Assembly: GCA_003255065.1 (NCBI GenBank)
Contig: QAOA01000121.1
Coordinates: 168,414 to 232,413, forward strand
Source of the DNA: Cercis canadensis
Taxonomy: Eukaryota; Streptophyta; Magnoliopsida; Fabales; Fabaceae
Reading direction: 5' to 3'
DNA: 64,000 nt
Shown: one piece after another, positions 39,862 to 51,232 of the stretch
How positions within the stretch are numbered: position 1 is the first letter of the stretch
Layout of the letters: every line of letters starts with the position of its first letter
Made by a program: the position numbers and the translations under genes
Notes under the pieces: generated by a model
What the model was told of the DNA's origin: nothing
Seen by the model: only the letters and a program-made list of their open reading frames with translations
Databases searched by the model: none

Positions 39862-41017
39862 CTAATCTCTACTCTTACTTGCAAATTGCTTGGATTTGAG
39901 CAAATTAAAGAAATGTATGCTAGTGATGATGATTTTTCTGGGTACTATAATGCATGTGATAAGGGTGCTGTTGAGGGGATTTATAAGCATGATGGCTATT
40001 TGTTTAAGGAAAATAAACTTTGTGTGCCTAAGTGTTCATTGCGTGAGTTCCTCACTAGGGAAGCACATGAGGGTGGCCTCATGGGACATTTTGGGGTTCA
40101 AAAGACATATGATGCATGAGCATTTTTTTTTGCCACGCATGAAAAAGGAAGTAGAAGCTATTTGTGCTAGGTGCATAACATGTAAGCATGCTAAATCTTC
40201 CACAAAACCTCATGGGCTCTATACTCCCCTACCTTTACCCAAGGCACCTTGGATAGATCTGTCCATGGATTTTAATCTAGGGTTGCCGAGAACCAAGCAT
40301 GGGCATGATTCTATTTTTGTGATAGTGGATAGATTTTCCAAAATGGCTCATTTTGTTGCATGTAAAAAGACCAATGACGGCACTTACATTGCTAGTTTGT
40401 TCTTCTAAAATGTGGTGAGGTTACATGGCATGCCAAGGAGTATAGTTTCTGACAGAGACACTAAATTCCTTAGTCATTTTTGGAGAATGCTATGGGCTAA
40501 ACTTCGCACTAAATTGTTGTATTCCACCACTTGCCACCCATAAACGGATGGGTAAACGGAAGTAACCAATCAAACCTTGTCCACCTTATTGAGATCCATC
40601 ATTCATAAAAATTTAAGGGCTTGGGAAGATTGTCTTCCACATGTGGAGTTTGCATACAATAGGGCAGTGCATTATACCACTAGGATGTCTCCTTTTGAAA
40701 TGGCCTATGGTTTTAATCCTCTAACTCCTCTTGATTTGTTGGATCTACCATTGCATAAAGGGGTTAGTTTGGATGGGAAAAAGAGGGCAGATTATGTGAA
40801 GCATTTACATGCTAAGGTCAGAACCCAAATAGAGAAAATGAATGACAAGTATGCATCTAAGGCTAACAAGGGCAGAAAAAGGGTTATTTTTAAGCCCGGT
40901 GATTTAGTTTGGTTGCATATTCGCAAAGAGAAGTTTCCTTTACACAGGAAATCAAAGCTCAGGCCTCGTGGTGATGGACCTTTCAAGGTGCTACGAAAGG
41001 TGACTGAAAATGCCTAG
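39862..41017 (+). pseudogene. Ty3/gypsy integrase (Element 3), broken
   Basis: The HHCC zinc-binding part is split by a frameshift at about 40115: [12 protein letters not shown] lies in one frame and CARCITCKHAK in the next. The core carries the D,D,E residues in DLSMDF (about 40270), SDRDTKF (about 40449) and TEV with the Glu codon at 40559-40561. Stops are TAA 40406, TAA 40541, TAA 40553 and TAG 41015; those at 40541 and 40553 replace Gln of the usual HPQTDGQTEV, i.e. CAA to TAA. The C-terminal part keeps VWLHIRKEKFP and RGDGPFKVL. No chromodomain is visible. Confidence 0.92.
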
Positions 41018-41287
41018 AAGATAGAGCTCCCAGGTAATCCTCAAATTAGCTTTACCTTTAATGTTTCTTATCTATCTCCTTTCCTTGATGCAGGTGTTGA
41101 AGATTTGAGGGCAAATCTTTTTGAAGAGGGAGGGGATGATGTAATGCAAGGTAGCAACGTCAAGGACACCAAAGATGTCGAGGCGAGGGTTGAAGTCGAG
41201 GGTCCGTTGACAAGGACACGGGCCAAGGAGTTGCGGATCAACGTGGGATTATTATTGCAGCAAGCTTGCAAGGAATATGTCTTGTAG
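41018..41287 (+). pseudogene. Pol C-terminal tail running into the 3' LTR (Element 3)
   Basis: Frame-2 continuation of integrase: FTFNVSYLSPFLD, then DLRANLFEEGGDD spanning the polypurine tract, then GPLTRTRAKEL inside the LTR, ending at 41287. This tail is common in plant Ty3/gypsy Pol proteins. Elements 2 and 4 share parts of it, which ties them to this family. Confidence 0.8.
41124..41136 (+). other. Polypurine tract of Element 3
   Basis: GAAGAGGGAGGGG(A) immediately before the 3' LTR TGATGTAATG. Confidence 0.9.
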
Positions 41288-42032
41288 GGCAGAATTGAGG
41301 GGCAAGTCCAGCTGATCACTTGCATTTCTGCACAGGACGAGGAACACAGCCGTGTGGCTGCAGAGACCAGGTCATGTCTTGCTACCCGAGAGGGAACACG
41401 GCCATGAACACAAGTCGTGTCCTGACCGTGTCCAAATGAGGCTTTTTGGGCGAAGAACACGGGCCGTGTCCAAGGCCGTGTCTTAACACCAGAAGATACG
41501 TGTTACTGGAAGTGGAACACGGCCTGAACACGGGACGTGTCAAGGCCATGTCGCATTCTTTTCCAATTTTACTAGTTTTAATTCCTTTTAGTTATTTGAG
41601 TTAAAACTTGTTGATTTTCTCCAGAACTATTTAAAGAGCTGAAGCCTTTGTCTTCGGCAATTAATCAATAATTGACATTTAGCAAATTGAGAGTTTATCT
41701 TCTATTTTCTCTCTATGGAGAGTTGTGAACCAGCTAGGCTGAATCTAGCTTGGGTTCCTGAATCTTATCACTCCCTTTCCTTTCCTTGAATCTGGAGTGT
41801 GGTGGTTCCTTCATTCTTCATCATTGAACACGTTGGTTCTTGATTTATCATAGTGTTTGGAAGGTTTAGCTTGTTAAGTTGAGTTGCCCATCCCTTGATT
41901 TCAAGGGTCTTCACCTTAATTCCACTCATCTATATCTTGTTTGTTTGAGTTTCTGCTAATCTATTTGGGATCTTTGGTCTTACATGGTGTTAAGTTGATT
42001 GGATTATCCTAAGTCTCTAGGAAATCGCATCA
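41137..42032 (+). repeat. 3' LTR of Element 3
   Basis: Starts TGATGTAATGCAAGG (three changes from the 5' copy, so the terminal inverted repeat is no longer perfect) and ends AATCGCATCA. TATTTAAA at 41628. It has ~38 extra bases near 41440-41480 with two more CCGTGT motifs, absent from the 5' LTR. Confidence 0.92.
41343..41555. repeat. ACACGG/CCGTGT motif cluster, Element 3 3' LTR
   Basis: At least five CGTGT words and several ACACGG words; the extra ~38 bases of this LTR add two. The equivalent cluster in the 5' LTR is at about 34626-34800. Confidence 0.7.
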
Positions 42033-43197
42033 AACCCAATGCTATTTTTGTTGTTAATGCATATGATAGAGTAGTAGTGGAGAATAATGCCATAAGTGAT
42101 TTTGTTCTACTTTCTAATTTGAGTGCAACATCTTTGGGTCTTGAAAATGTTAAAGAATTGCATGCTCTTGATTATGATCATGTGCCTAGAGCACTTGAGA
42201 AAATTGTTAGTGGAAGCTTAGTTAGGCATGATGGTTTATTGATTCAAAGCCATGCAATTAGTAAGTGCAATAAAATGTTGCATGAATTATGTTCACCTAG
42301 TTCAAATAAAGCTATGTGGCTGTCTAATATGAGCTTAAAGGATTGCCATAAGTTCTTACATGACATGTTATGTGAAGTGAAACATGAGGGTTTGTTTATT
42401 GACAAGACTAATCTCATTTCTTCCTGTGTTGATAAGAGTCAAGAAAAAGTCTTCAATGAGCAAAATTTTCATAAGGTGAAGCACAAACAAGGTAAGGGAA
42501 GTAGAGTGGGTAATATTTATCTTCCAAGGTATTCACTTAATCCTACTCTATTGACTTATTTGTTGAGGTTTGAGTCCAATGATGAAGTATCTATGCATAT
42601 TTCTATTCTTGCTCAGTTGTTTCATGTATGTGTAAAATGTGCAATGGATGACTTTATGATTGGTAAGCTTCTCGATTGTTTGATGAGAGAGCAACATCCA
42701 ATATGTGAATTTTCACATGTAGGTAAATGTGATTGTCATAGTTCTCAAGTTGTGAAACCTACTTTGTGTATGCCATTTTCATTGAACCTATGTTGCTGTC
42801 TTCATTCCCCATGATATCATACTATCCTAGGGTCTAGTAGGCATGCATGTGACTATTTTGAGCAACTAAATAGTTTGGTAATCATCTTAAGGTGGCAGAA
42901 ATGGCATGTTATTGAACCTGGAAAATGGAAAAGGAAGTTTAATTTTAAAGAGGATCGAGAATGCAAAGACACGTCCTATATGCTCATTGATAAAATCGTA
43001 CTTCCTTGTCTCATTGATGTGCTGCTCTATTTTTTGATCTATGGTATTATCAATTCTTGTGATGAGTCTTTAATACTCACCAGGACAAAGGGAGGTGTTT
43101 CTCTAAAAGTCTTCAACCTTATTGTGGCTAACTTGTATCCTTCTCTTGATGTAGGAACATCGGATTTGAGGTCAAATCCTTTTCAAGAGGGAGGGAA
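42033..43197 (+). pseudogene. Unrecognised ORF, copy 2, 3' part (Element 2)
   Basis: Not recognised. The frame enters straight from the Element 3 LTR, so the true N-terminal part is missing. The conserved block reads SDFVLLSNLSATSLGLENV at 42095-42151 and aligns with the blocks in Elements 1, 4 and 5. Further on there is a Cys-rich motif CEFSHVGKCDCHS (42704-42742) shared with Element 4, then TGA at 42812 (Cys in Element 4), a Trp/Lys-rich region (ILRWQKWHVIEPGKWKRKF) and finally the pol-type tail DLRSNPFQEGGND just before the 3' LTR. So an unrecognised ORF sits directly in front of a Ty3/gypsy pol tail. Confidence 0.75.
43185..43197 (+). other. Polypurine tract of Element 2
   Basis: AAGAGGGAGGGAA directly before TGATGAGTATC; nearly the same as that of Element 3. 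Confidence 0.88.
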
Positions 43198-44032
43198 TGA
43201 TGAGTATCAAGGAGGCCCTCATCTTGAAGTCCTAAATGGAACCAAGATCAAGGAGGAGTTTGTTGGATTGCTAGTGCAACAAACTTGCAAGGCAGAAGGC
43301 ATGACTTTGGAGGACACCAATACAGAACAAATGAAGTGGATCACTTGTGTTTCTGCCCACACTGAGGCACACAGCCGTGTCGCAGCAACAGAGGCAACTA
43401 AGCTACTAGAAGCAGAACACGGGCATGAACACCGGTCGTGTTCCGGCCGTGTCCTAGAACACGGGCATGAACATGGGTTGTGTCTTGGCCGTGTCGAAGC
43501 AACAGAGATAACTGAGTTTCTGGAAGTACAACATGGGTTCAATCAAGAAGGAACACGGCTATGTCACGTAGTCAGATTTGCGCGTTTTAAGCTTCTTTTG
43601 GGTTATTTGTAATTAAGCTTGGCTGAATATTTCCTTAGACTATTTAAGGAGCTAAGGCCTTTGTCCTCAAATTAACCAACATTTTTTGAAGGTATGCAAT
43701 TAAGAGATTTCTCTCTTGTTCTCTCAATGGAGAGCTCAAGCCATCTAGGTGGATTCCTAGCATGGTGTATCTAAACCTTATCACTCTCCCCCTTCCCCAA
43801 TCTAGGGTGTGGCGATTTATTCATTTCTTCACCTTGAACAAGTTGATTGTTGATTAAACGGATTATGGAGGGTTAGTTAAGCTTTGCTGAAACTAGGTTG
43901 CCTAATTTGATAATCAAAGGTCTTTACCTAATTCCATTGATCTTTTCTTGATTTTCTGTTATTTGACCTTACTTGGCATCCTTGGCTAATTTGGATTGGA
44001 TTTGGCTTGATTCTTCAAGTGGATTCTTCTCA
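43198..44032 (+). repeat. 3' LTR of Element 2
   Basis: 835 bases from TGATGAGTATCAAGG to GGATTCTTCTCA, followed by CAAGG. Contains TATTTAAG at 43641-43648 and ACACGG/CCGTGT motifs at about 43370-43560. Related along its length to the LTR of Element 4. Confidence 0.92.
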
Positions 44033-44037
44033 CAAGG
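44033..44037. repeat. Target-site duplication of Element 2 (right), CAAGG
   Basis: Exact copy of 33975-33979. Confidence 0.95.
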
Positions 44038-47000
44038 CTAGAGTTCGAAAGAATCTGATTCGGGCATCAGAAACCTCAAAAGCAGGAACTTTGACGAAGT
44101 AGTAGAATAGAGTTCTCTTTGATTTCAACTCAACTCGATGTTGTTTGAAACTTGTATAATGGGGTCAAACGGTCTAGAATGACGTAATAAAACATGTGAC
44201 AAGGCTAGAGTTCCAAAGAATATGATTCAGGTATAAGAAACCTCAAAAACCAAGAACTTTGACGAAGTTGTACTATAGAGTTCTCTTTGATTTCAACTCG
44301 ACCCGAAATTGTTTGAAACTTGTATAATAGGTTCAAATGGTCTAGAATGACGTAAGAAAACAAGTGACAAAGCTAGAGTTTGAAATAATCTGATTCGGGC
44401 CTCATAAAACTCAAAAGCAGGAACTTTGACAAAGTTGTAGAATAGAGTTCTCTTTGATTTCAACTCAACTAGATGTTGTTTAAAACTTGTATAACAGGTC
44501 CAAATGGTCTAGAATGACATAATAAAACATGTGACAAAGCTAGAGTTCGAAAGAATCTGAGTCGGGCATCAGAAACCTCAAAAGAAAGAACTTTGACGAA
44601 GTTGTAAAATAGAGTTCTCTTTGATTTCAACTCGACCCGAAATTGTTTGAAACTTGTATAATGGGTTCAAATGGTCTAGAATGACGTAATAAAACTTGTG
44701 ACACAGCTAGAGTTCGAAAGAATATGATTCGGGCATCAAAAACCTCAAAAGTAGGAACTTTGCCGTAGTTGTAGTACAGAGTTCTCTATGATTTCAACTA
44801 GACCCGAAATTGTTTCAAACTTGTATAATGGGTCCAAATGGTCTAGAATGACATAATAAAACATGTGACAAAGCTAGAGTTCGAAAGAATCTAATTCGGG
44901 CATAAGAAACTTCAAAAGCAGGAACTTTGACGAAGTTGTAGAATAGAGTTCTTTTTTATTTCAACTCAACTCGATGTTGTTTGAAACTTGTATAACAAAT
45001 GGTTTAGAATGATGTAATAAAACATGTGACAAAGTTAGAGTTCGAAAGAATATGATTTGGGGATCAGAAACCTCAAAAGGAGGAACTTTGACGAAGTTGT
45101 AGTATAGAGTTCTCTTTAATTTCAACTCAACTGGATGTTGTTTGAAACTTGTATAGTGGGGTCTAATGGTCTAGAATGACATAATAAAATATAAGACAAG
45201 GCTGGAGTTCGAATGAATATGATTGGGGCATCAGAAACCTCAAAAGCAGGAACTTTGATGAAGTTGTAGAATAGAGTTCTCTTTGATTTCAACTCAACTC
45301 GATGATGTTTGAAACTTGTATACTGAGTTCAAATGGTCTAGAATGACGTCATAAAACATGTGACACGACTAAAGTTCGAAAGAATATGATTAGGGCCTCA
45401 CAAACCTTAAAAGCAGGAACTTTGACGAAGTTGTAGAATACAGTTCTCTTTGATTTCAACTAAACTCGAAGATGTTTGAAACTTGTCTACTGAGTTCAAA
45501 TGGTCTAGAATGAGGTAATAAAACAAGTAACACGGCTAGAGCTCAACAGAATATGATTGGGGCATCAAAAACATCAAAAGCAGGAACTTTCACGAAGTTG
45601 TAGTATAGAGTTCTCTATGATTTCAACTCGACCTGAAATTGTTTGAAACTTTTATAATGGGTTTAAACGGTCTAGAATGACGTAATAAAACATGTGACAA
45701 GGCTAGAGTTTGAAAGAATATGATTAGGGAATCAGAAACCTCAAAAGCAGGAACTTTGACGAAGTTGTAATATAGAGTTTTCTTTGATTTCAACTCGACC
45801 CGAAATTATTTGAAGCTTTTAGACTGGGGTCAAATGGTCTAGAATGACGTCATAAAACATGTGACAAGGTTAGATTCCGAAAGCGTCTGATTTGGGCATC
45901 AAAAACCTCAAAAGCAGGAACATTAACGAAGTTGTTGTATAGAGTTCTCTTTGATTTGAACTCAACTCGATGTTGTTTGAAACTTGTATAATGGGTTCTA
46001 ATGGTCTAGAATGACGTAATAAAACATGTGACAAAACTAGAGTCCGAAAGAATCTGAATCAGGTATCAGAAACCTCAAAAGCAGGAACTTTGATGAAGTT
46101 GTAAATAGAGTTCTCCTTGATTTGAACTCAACTCGATGTTTTTTGAAACGTGTATAATGGGTTCTAATGGTCTAGAATGACGTAATAAAACATGTGACAA
46201 AACTAGAGTCCGAAAGAATCTGAATCGGGCATTAGAAACCTCAAAAGCAGGAACTTTGACGAAGTTGTAAATAGAGTTCTCTTTGATTTGAACTCGACCC
46301 AAAATTGATTGAAACTTTTATAATGGATCTAAATGGTCTAGAACGACGTAATAAAACATGTGACAAGTCTAGAGTTCGAAAGAATATGATTCGGGCATTA
46401 AAAACCTCAAAAGAAGGAACTTTGATGAAGTTGTAATACAGAGTTTTCTTTGATTTCAACTCAACCCAAAATTATTTCAAACTTGTATAATGGGTTCAAA
46501 TGGTCTAGAATGACGTAATAAAACATGTGACACAGCTAGAGTTCGAAAGAATCTGATTCGGGAATTAGAAATCTCAAAAGCAGGAACTTTGACGAAGTTG
46601 TAGAATAGAGTTCTCTTTGATTTCAACTAAACTCGATGTTGTTTGAAACTACTATATTGGGTTCAAATGGCCTAGAATGACGTAATAAAACATGTGAGAA
46701 AACTAGAGTCCGAAAGAAGTTGAATCGGGCTTCAGAAACCTCAAAAGCAGGATTATTCACGAAGTTGTTGTATAGAGTTCTCTTTGATTTGAACTCAACT
46801 CGATGTTGTCTGAAACTTGTTTAATGGGTTCTAATGGTCTAGAATTACGTAATAAAACATGTGACAAAACTAGAGTCCGAAAGAATCTGAATCAGGTAGC
46901 AGAAACTTCAAAAGCATGAACTTTGACGAAGTTATAAATAGAGTTCTTTTGATTTCAACTCGACCCGAAATTATTTCAAACTTGTATAATGGGTTCAAAT

Positions 47001-50000
47001 GGTCTAGAATGACGTAATAAAACATGTGACACAGGTAGAGTTTGAAAGAATCAAGTTCGGGAATTATAAATCTTGAAAAGTAGGAACTTTGAAGAAGTTG
47101 TAGAATAGAGTTCTCTTTGATTTCAACTCAACTCGATGTTGTTTGAAAGTTCTATATTGGGTTCAAATGGCCTAGAATGACGTAATAAAACATGTGACAA
47201 AACTAGAGTCTGAAAGAATCTGAATCGGGTATCAGAAACTTCAAAAGCAGGAACTTTGACGAAGTATTAAATACAATTCTCTTTGATTTCAACTCAACTC
47301 GATGTTGTTTGAAACTTCTATATTGGGTTCAAATGGCCTAGAATGACGTAATAAAACTTGTGACAAAACTAGAGTCCAAAACAAACTGATTCGGGTATCA
47401 AAAACCTCAAAAGCAGGAACTTTGACGAATTTTTAATATAGAGTTCGCTTTGATTTCAACTCGACTCGAAATTGATTTAAACTTTTATAATGGGTTTAAA
47501 TGGTCTAGAACGACATAATAAAACATCTGACAAGGCTAGAGTTCGAAAGAATATGATTCGGGTATCAGAAACCTCAAAAGCAAGAACTTTGACAAAGTTG
47601 TAATATAGAGTTTTCTTTGAATTCAACTCGACCCGAAATTATTTGAAGCTTTTATAATGGGTTGAAATGGTCTAGAATGACATCATAAAACATGTGACAA
47701 GGCTAGAGTCCGAAAGAATCTGATTCGGGCACCAGAAACCTAAAAAGTAGTAACTTTGATGAAGTTGTAGTATGGAGTTCTCTTTGATTTCAACTCAACC
47801 CAAAATTGTTTGGAACATGTATAATGGGTTCAAATGATCTAGAATGACGAAATAAAACATGTGACAAGGCTAGAGAGTCTGAAAAAATCTGATTCAGGCA
47901 TCTGCATCCTCAAAAGCAGGAACTTTACTGAAGTTGTAGTATTGAGTTCTCTTTGATTTCAACTCGACCCAAAATTGTTTGAAACTTGTATAATGGGTTC
48001 AAATGGTCTAAAATGACGTAATAAAACATGTGACAACGCTAGAGTTTGAAAGAATTTAATTCGGGCATCAGAAACCTCAAAAGCAGGAACTTTGACGAAG
48101 TTGTAGTATGGAATTCTCTTTGATTTCAACTCAACTTGATGTTGTTTGAAACTTGTATAATGGGTTCAAATGGTCTAGATTGACATAATAAAACATGTGA
48201 GAAGGCTAGAGTTCGAAAGAATATGATTCGGGCATCAGAAACCTCAAAAGCAGGAAGTTCGACGAAGTTTTAGTATTGAGTTCACTTTGATTTCAACTCA
48301 TCTCGATGTTGTTTGAACCTTGTATAATGGGATCAGATGGTCTAGAATGACGTAATAAAACATGTTACACGGCTAGAGTTCAAAAGAATATGATTTGGGG
48401 ATCAGAAACCTCAAAAGGAGGAACTTTGACGAAGTTGTAGTATAGAGTTCTCTATGATTTCAACTCGACCCGAAATTGTTTGAAACTCTTATAATAGGTT
48501 CAAATGGTCTAGAATGGCGTAATAAAACATGTGACAAGGCTCGAGTTCGAAGGAATATGATTGGGGCATCAAAAACCTCAAAAGTAGGAACTTTGACGAA
48601 GTTGTAGAATAGAGTTCTCTTTGATTTCAAATCAACTCGTTGATGTTTGAAACTTGTATATTGAGTTCAAATGGTCTAGAATGAGGTAATAAAATATGTG
48701 ACATGGCTAGAGTTCGAAGGAATATGATTGGGGCATCAGAAACCTCAAAAGCAGGAACTCTGACGAAGTTGTAGAATAGAGTTCTCTTTGATTTCAACTC
48801 AGCTTGATGTTGTTTGAAACTTTTATAGTGGGGTAAAATGGTCTAGAATGATGTAATAAAACATGTGACAAGGCTAGAGTTCGAAAGAATATGATTCGAG
48901 CATTAGAAACCTCAAAAGTAGGAACTCTGACAAAGTTGTAGAATAGAGTTCTCTTTGATTTCACCTCAACTCGATGCTGTTTGAAACTTGTATAATGCAT
49001 TCATATGGTCTAGAATGACGCAATAAAACATGTGAGAAAGCTAGAGCTCGAAAGAATCTGATTCTGACATCAGAAACCTTAAAAGCAGGAACTTTGACGA
49101 TGTTGTAAAATAGAGTTCTCTTGATTTCAACTCGACCTGAAACTGTTTGAAACTTGTATAATAGGTTCAAAAGGTCTTGAATGATGTAATAAAACATGTG
49201 ACAAGGCTAGAGTTCGAAAGAATATGATTCGGGCATCAGAAACCTCAAAAGTAGGAACTTTGACAAAGTTGTAGAATAGAGTCCTTTTTGATTTCAACTC
49301 AACTCGATGTTGTTTGAACCTTGTATAATGGGATCAGATGGTCAAGAATGACGTAATAAAACATGTGACATGGCTAGAGTTCGAAAGAATAAGATTTAGG
49401 GATCAAAAACCTCAAAAGGAGGAACTTTGACGAAGTTGTAGTATAGAGTTCTCTATGATTTCAACTCGACCCGAAATTGTTTGAAACCCTTAAAATAGGT
49501 TCAAATGGTCTAGAATGGCGTAATAAAACATGTGACAAGGCTCGAGTTCGAAGGAATATGATTGGGGCATCAGAAACCTCAAAAGTAGGAACTTTGATGA
49601 AATTGTTGAATAGAGTTCTCTTTGATTTCAACTCAACTCATTCATGTTTGAAACTTGTATACTAAGTTCAAATGGTCTAGAATGAGGCAATAAAACATGT
49701 GACACGGCTAGAGTTCGAAGGAATATGATTGGTGCATCAGAAACCTCAAAAGCAGGAACTCTGACGAAGTTGTAGAATAGAGTTCTCTTTGATTTCAACT
49801 CAGCTCGATGTTGTTTGAAACTTTTATAGTAGGGTCAAATGGTCTAGAATGTTGTAATAAAACATGTGACAAGGCTAGAGTTCAAAAGAATATGATTCGG
49901 GCATCAGAAACCTCAAAACTAGGAACTTTGACAAAGTTGTAGAATAGAGTTCTCTTTGATTTCAACTCAACTCGATGTTGTTTGAAACTTGTATAATGCA

Positions 50001-50258
50001 TTCAAATGGTCTAGAATGACGCAATAAAACATGTGAGAAAGCTAGAGCTCGAAAGAATCTGATTCGGGCATCAGAAATCTCAAAAGCAGGAAGTTTGACA
50101 AAGTTGTAGAATAGAGTTCTCTTTGATTTGAACTTAACTCGATGTTCTTTGAAACTTGTATAATGGGTTCAAATGGTCTAGAAAGACGTAATAAAACATG
50201 TGACAAGGCTAAAGTTCGAAAGAATCTGATGCGGGCAAAAGAAACCTCAAAAGCAGGA
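44038..50258. repeat. 167-bp satellite array, segment 4
   Basis: Same satellite as 13470-33979, continuing in phase after Element 2. It has a 6-mer higher-order repeat: the variant GTTCTCTATGATTTCAACTC at 48447 recurs at 49448 (1001 bases), and the variant GAACCTTGTATAATGGGATC precedes both. Array ends at AAAGCAGGA near 50258. No gene seen. Confidence 0.94.
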
Positions 50259-50300
50259 CAATTGGAAGCCATCAAAACATCATATGCAATTCCTAAACAT
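50259..50300. other. 42-base orphan segment between satellite and Element 4
   Basis: Neither satellite nor LTR. It could be filler from break repair or a leftover of other sequence. The last five bases, AACAT, would be the expected target duplication of Element 4, whose right end is outside the window. Confidence 0.5.
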
Positions 50301-51218
50301 TGATAGGGGTCAAGGAAGCTTCCATTCTAAAGACCAGATGGCAACCAAGATCAAGGAGGAGTTTGCTGGATAACTAGTGCAACAAGCTTGCAAGGAAGAA
50401 AGCATGGCTTTGAAGGACACCATGAGAAGTGGATCACTTGTGTTTCTACCCAGAATGAAGCACACGGCCGTGTCCCTACTGAGACCAAGCTGTGTCCTGG
50501 CCATGTCGCAGCAACAGAGGTGACTAAGCTACTGGAGGTCGAACACGGGCAGGATGAGGATCGAACACGGCCGTGTCGAGGCCATGTCAATGGAACACGG
50601 GCGTGTCACAATGCTGTGTTATGCTTTTGAAGAGTTAATTGCTTTAGGACCTTTATTTTGGTTATTTGTAATTAAATGCCTTGCTGAATACATTCTCTAG
50701 GGCCTATTTTCTGTCTAAGCTAATTAGGGCTTATGTTAGATAGTTTTAAGTCTTGTTAATTAGGGCTGGAGGTTTTGGGTCATGTTTGGGTTGGATATCC
50801 ACCCAACTCACAAAAACCGCCCCATATCAAACTACTAAAGGAGCTGAGGTCTTTGTAATCAGAATTAAGAATTTGATAATAGAATTGAGAGTTTCTCTCT
50901 TGTTCTCTCCATGTAGAGCTCGAGCCATCTAGGTGGATTCCTAGCATGGTGGATCTAAACCTTATCACTCTCCCCTTTCCCCAATCTAGAGTGTGGCGGT
51001 TTATTCACTTCTCCATATTGATCATGTTGATTGTTGACTATTCGGGTTAAGGAGGGTTAGTTAAGCTTTGCTGAAACTAGGTTGCCTAACTTGATTTTCA
51101 AAGGTCTTCACATATTTTTCCATCCATCTTTTATTGATTTTCTGTCATTCAACCATTCTTGGGATCCTTGGTTATTTGGATTGGATTTGACTTGGTTTCT
51201 TTAAGTGGATCCACATCA
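50301..51218 (+). repeat. 5' LTR of Element 4
   Basis: TGATAGGGGTCAAGG to GGATCCACATCA, 918 bases, followed by the primer site. Similar to the Element 2 LTR; ACACGG/CCGTGT motifs at about 50460-50606. Confidence 0.88.
50460..50606. repeat. ACACGG/CCGTGT motif cluster, Element 4 5' LTR
   Basis: Includes GAACACGGCCGTGTC, nearly the palindrome seen at 36041. A like cluster is at 43370-43560 in the Element 2 3' LTR. Confidence 0.7.
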
Positions 51219-51220
51219 AT

Positions 51221-51232
51221 TGGTATCAGAGC
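51221..51232 (+). other. Primer-binding site of Element 4 (tRNA-iMet)
   Basis: TGGTATCAGAGC two bases after the LTR, identical to that of Element 3. Confidence 0.93.

Larger units (their letters stand above)
34424..42032 (+). mobile_element. Element 3: Ty3/gypsy LTR retrotransposon, full domain set but decayed
   Basis: 7.6 kb element with LTR ends forming a perfect 9-bp inverted repeat (TGATGCGAT...ATCGCATCA at the 5' LTR), a tRNA-iMet primer site, and gag, protease, RT, RNase H and integrase in Ty3/gypsy order, followed by a polypurine tract. It carries several frameshifts and at least eight in-frame stops. I see no chromodomain after integrase; the C-terminus ends in a pol tail that runs into the 3' LTR. 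LTRs are 857 and 896 bases, about 4% different by eye plus a ~38-base indel. The lineage within plant Ty3/gypsy needs an RT tree. Flanks are ATATT and AACCC, so there is no target duplication. Confidence 0.92.
33980..44032 (+). mobile_element. Element 2: non-autonomous LTR retrotransposon, gutted by Element 3
   Basis: Outer element inserted in the 167-bp satellite with a perfect CAAGG duplication. What remains is the first 444 bases of its 5' LTR (33980-34423), the 3' part of an unrecognised ORF (42033 on), a pol-like tail, a polypurine tract and a full 3' LTR (43198-44032). The rest of the 5' LTR, primer site, leader and the start of the ORF are absent. Element 3 lies between the two remnants, and its flanks do not match. 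Confidence 0.9.

Noticed and set aside
14482..49197. Recurrent minus-strand frames of 60-85 codons (MFYYVILDHLNPLYKF-like)
   Set aside because: They recur at one phase of the 167-bp satellite and are products of the repeat, not genes.
13470..50258. CENP-B-box-like word near TTCGAAAGAATCTGATTCGGG-type positions of the satellite
   Set aside because: The spacing of the required TTCG, A and CGGG does not fit the box.
34001..50590. Antisense frames in LTRs (34379-34798, 41068-41460, 43219-43542, 50351-50590)
   Set aside because: Shadows of the GC-rich motif clusters and of the pol tail on the other strand.
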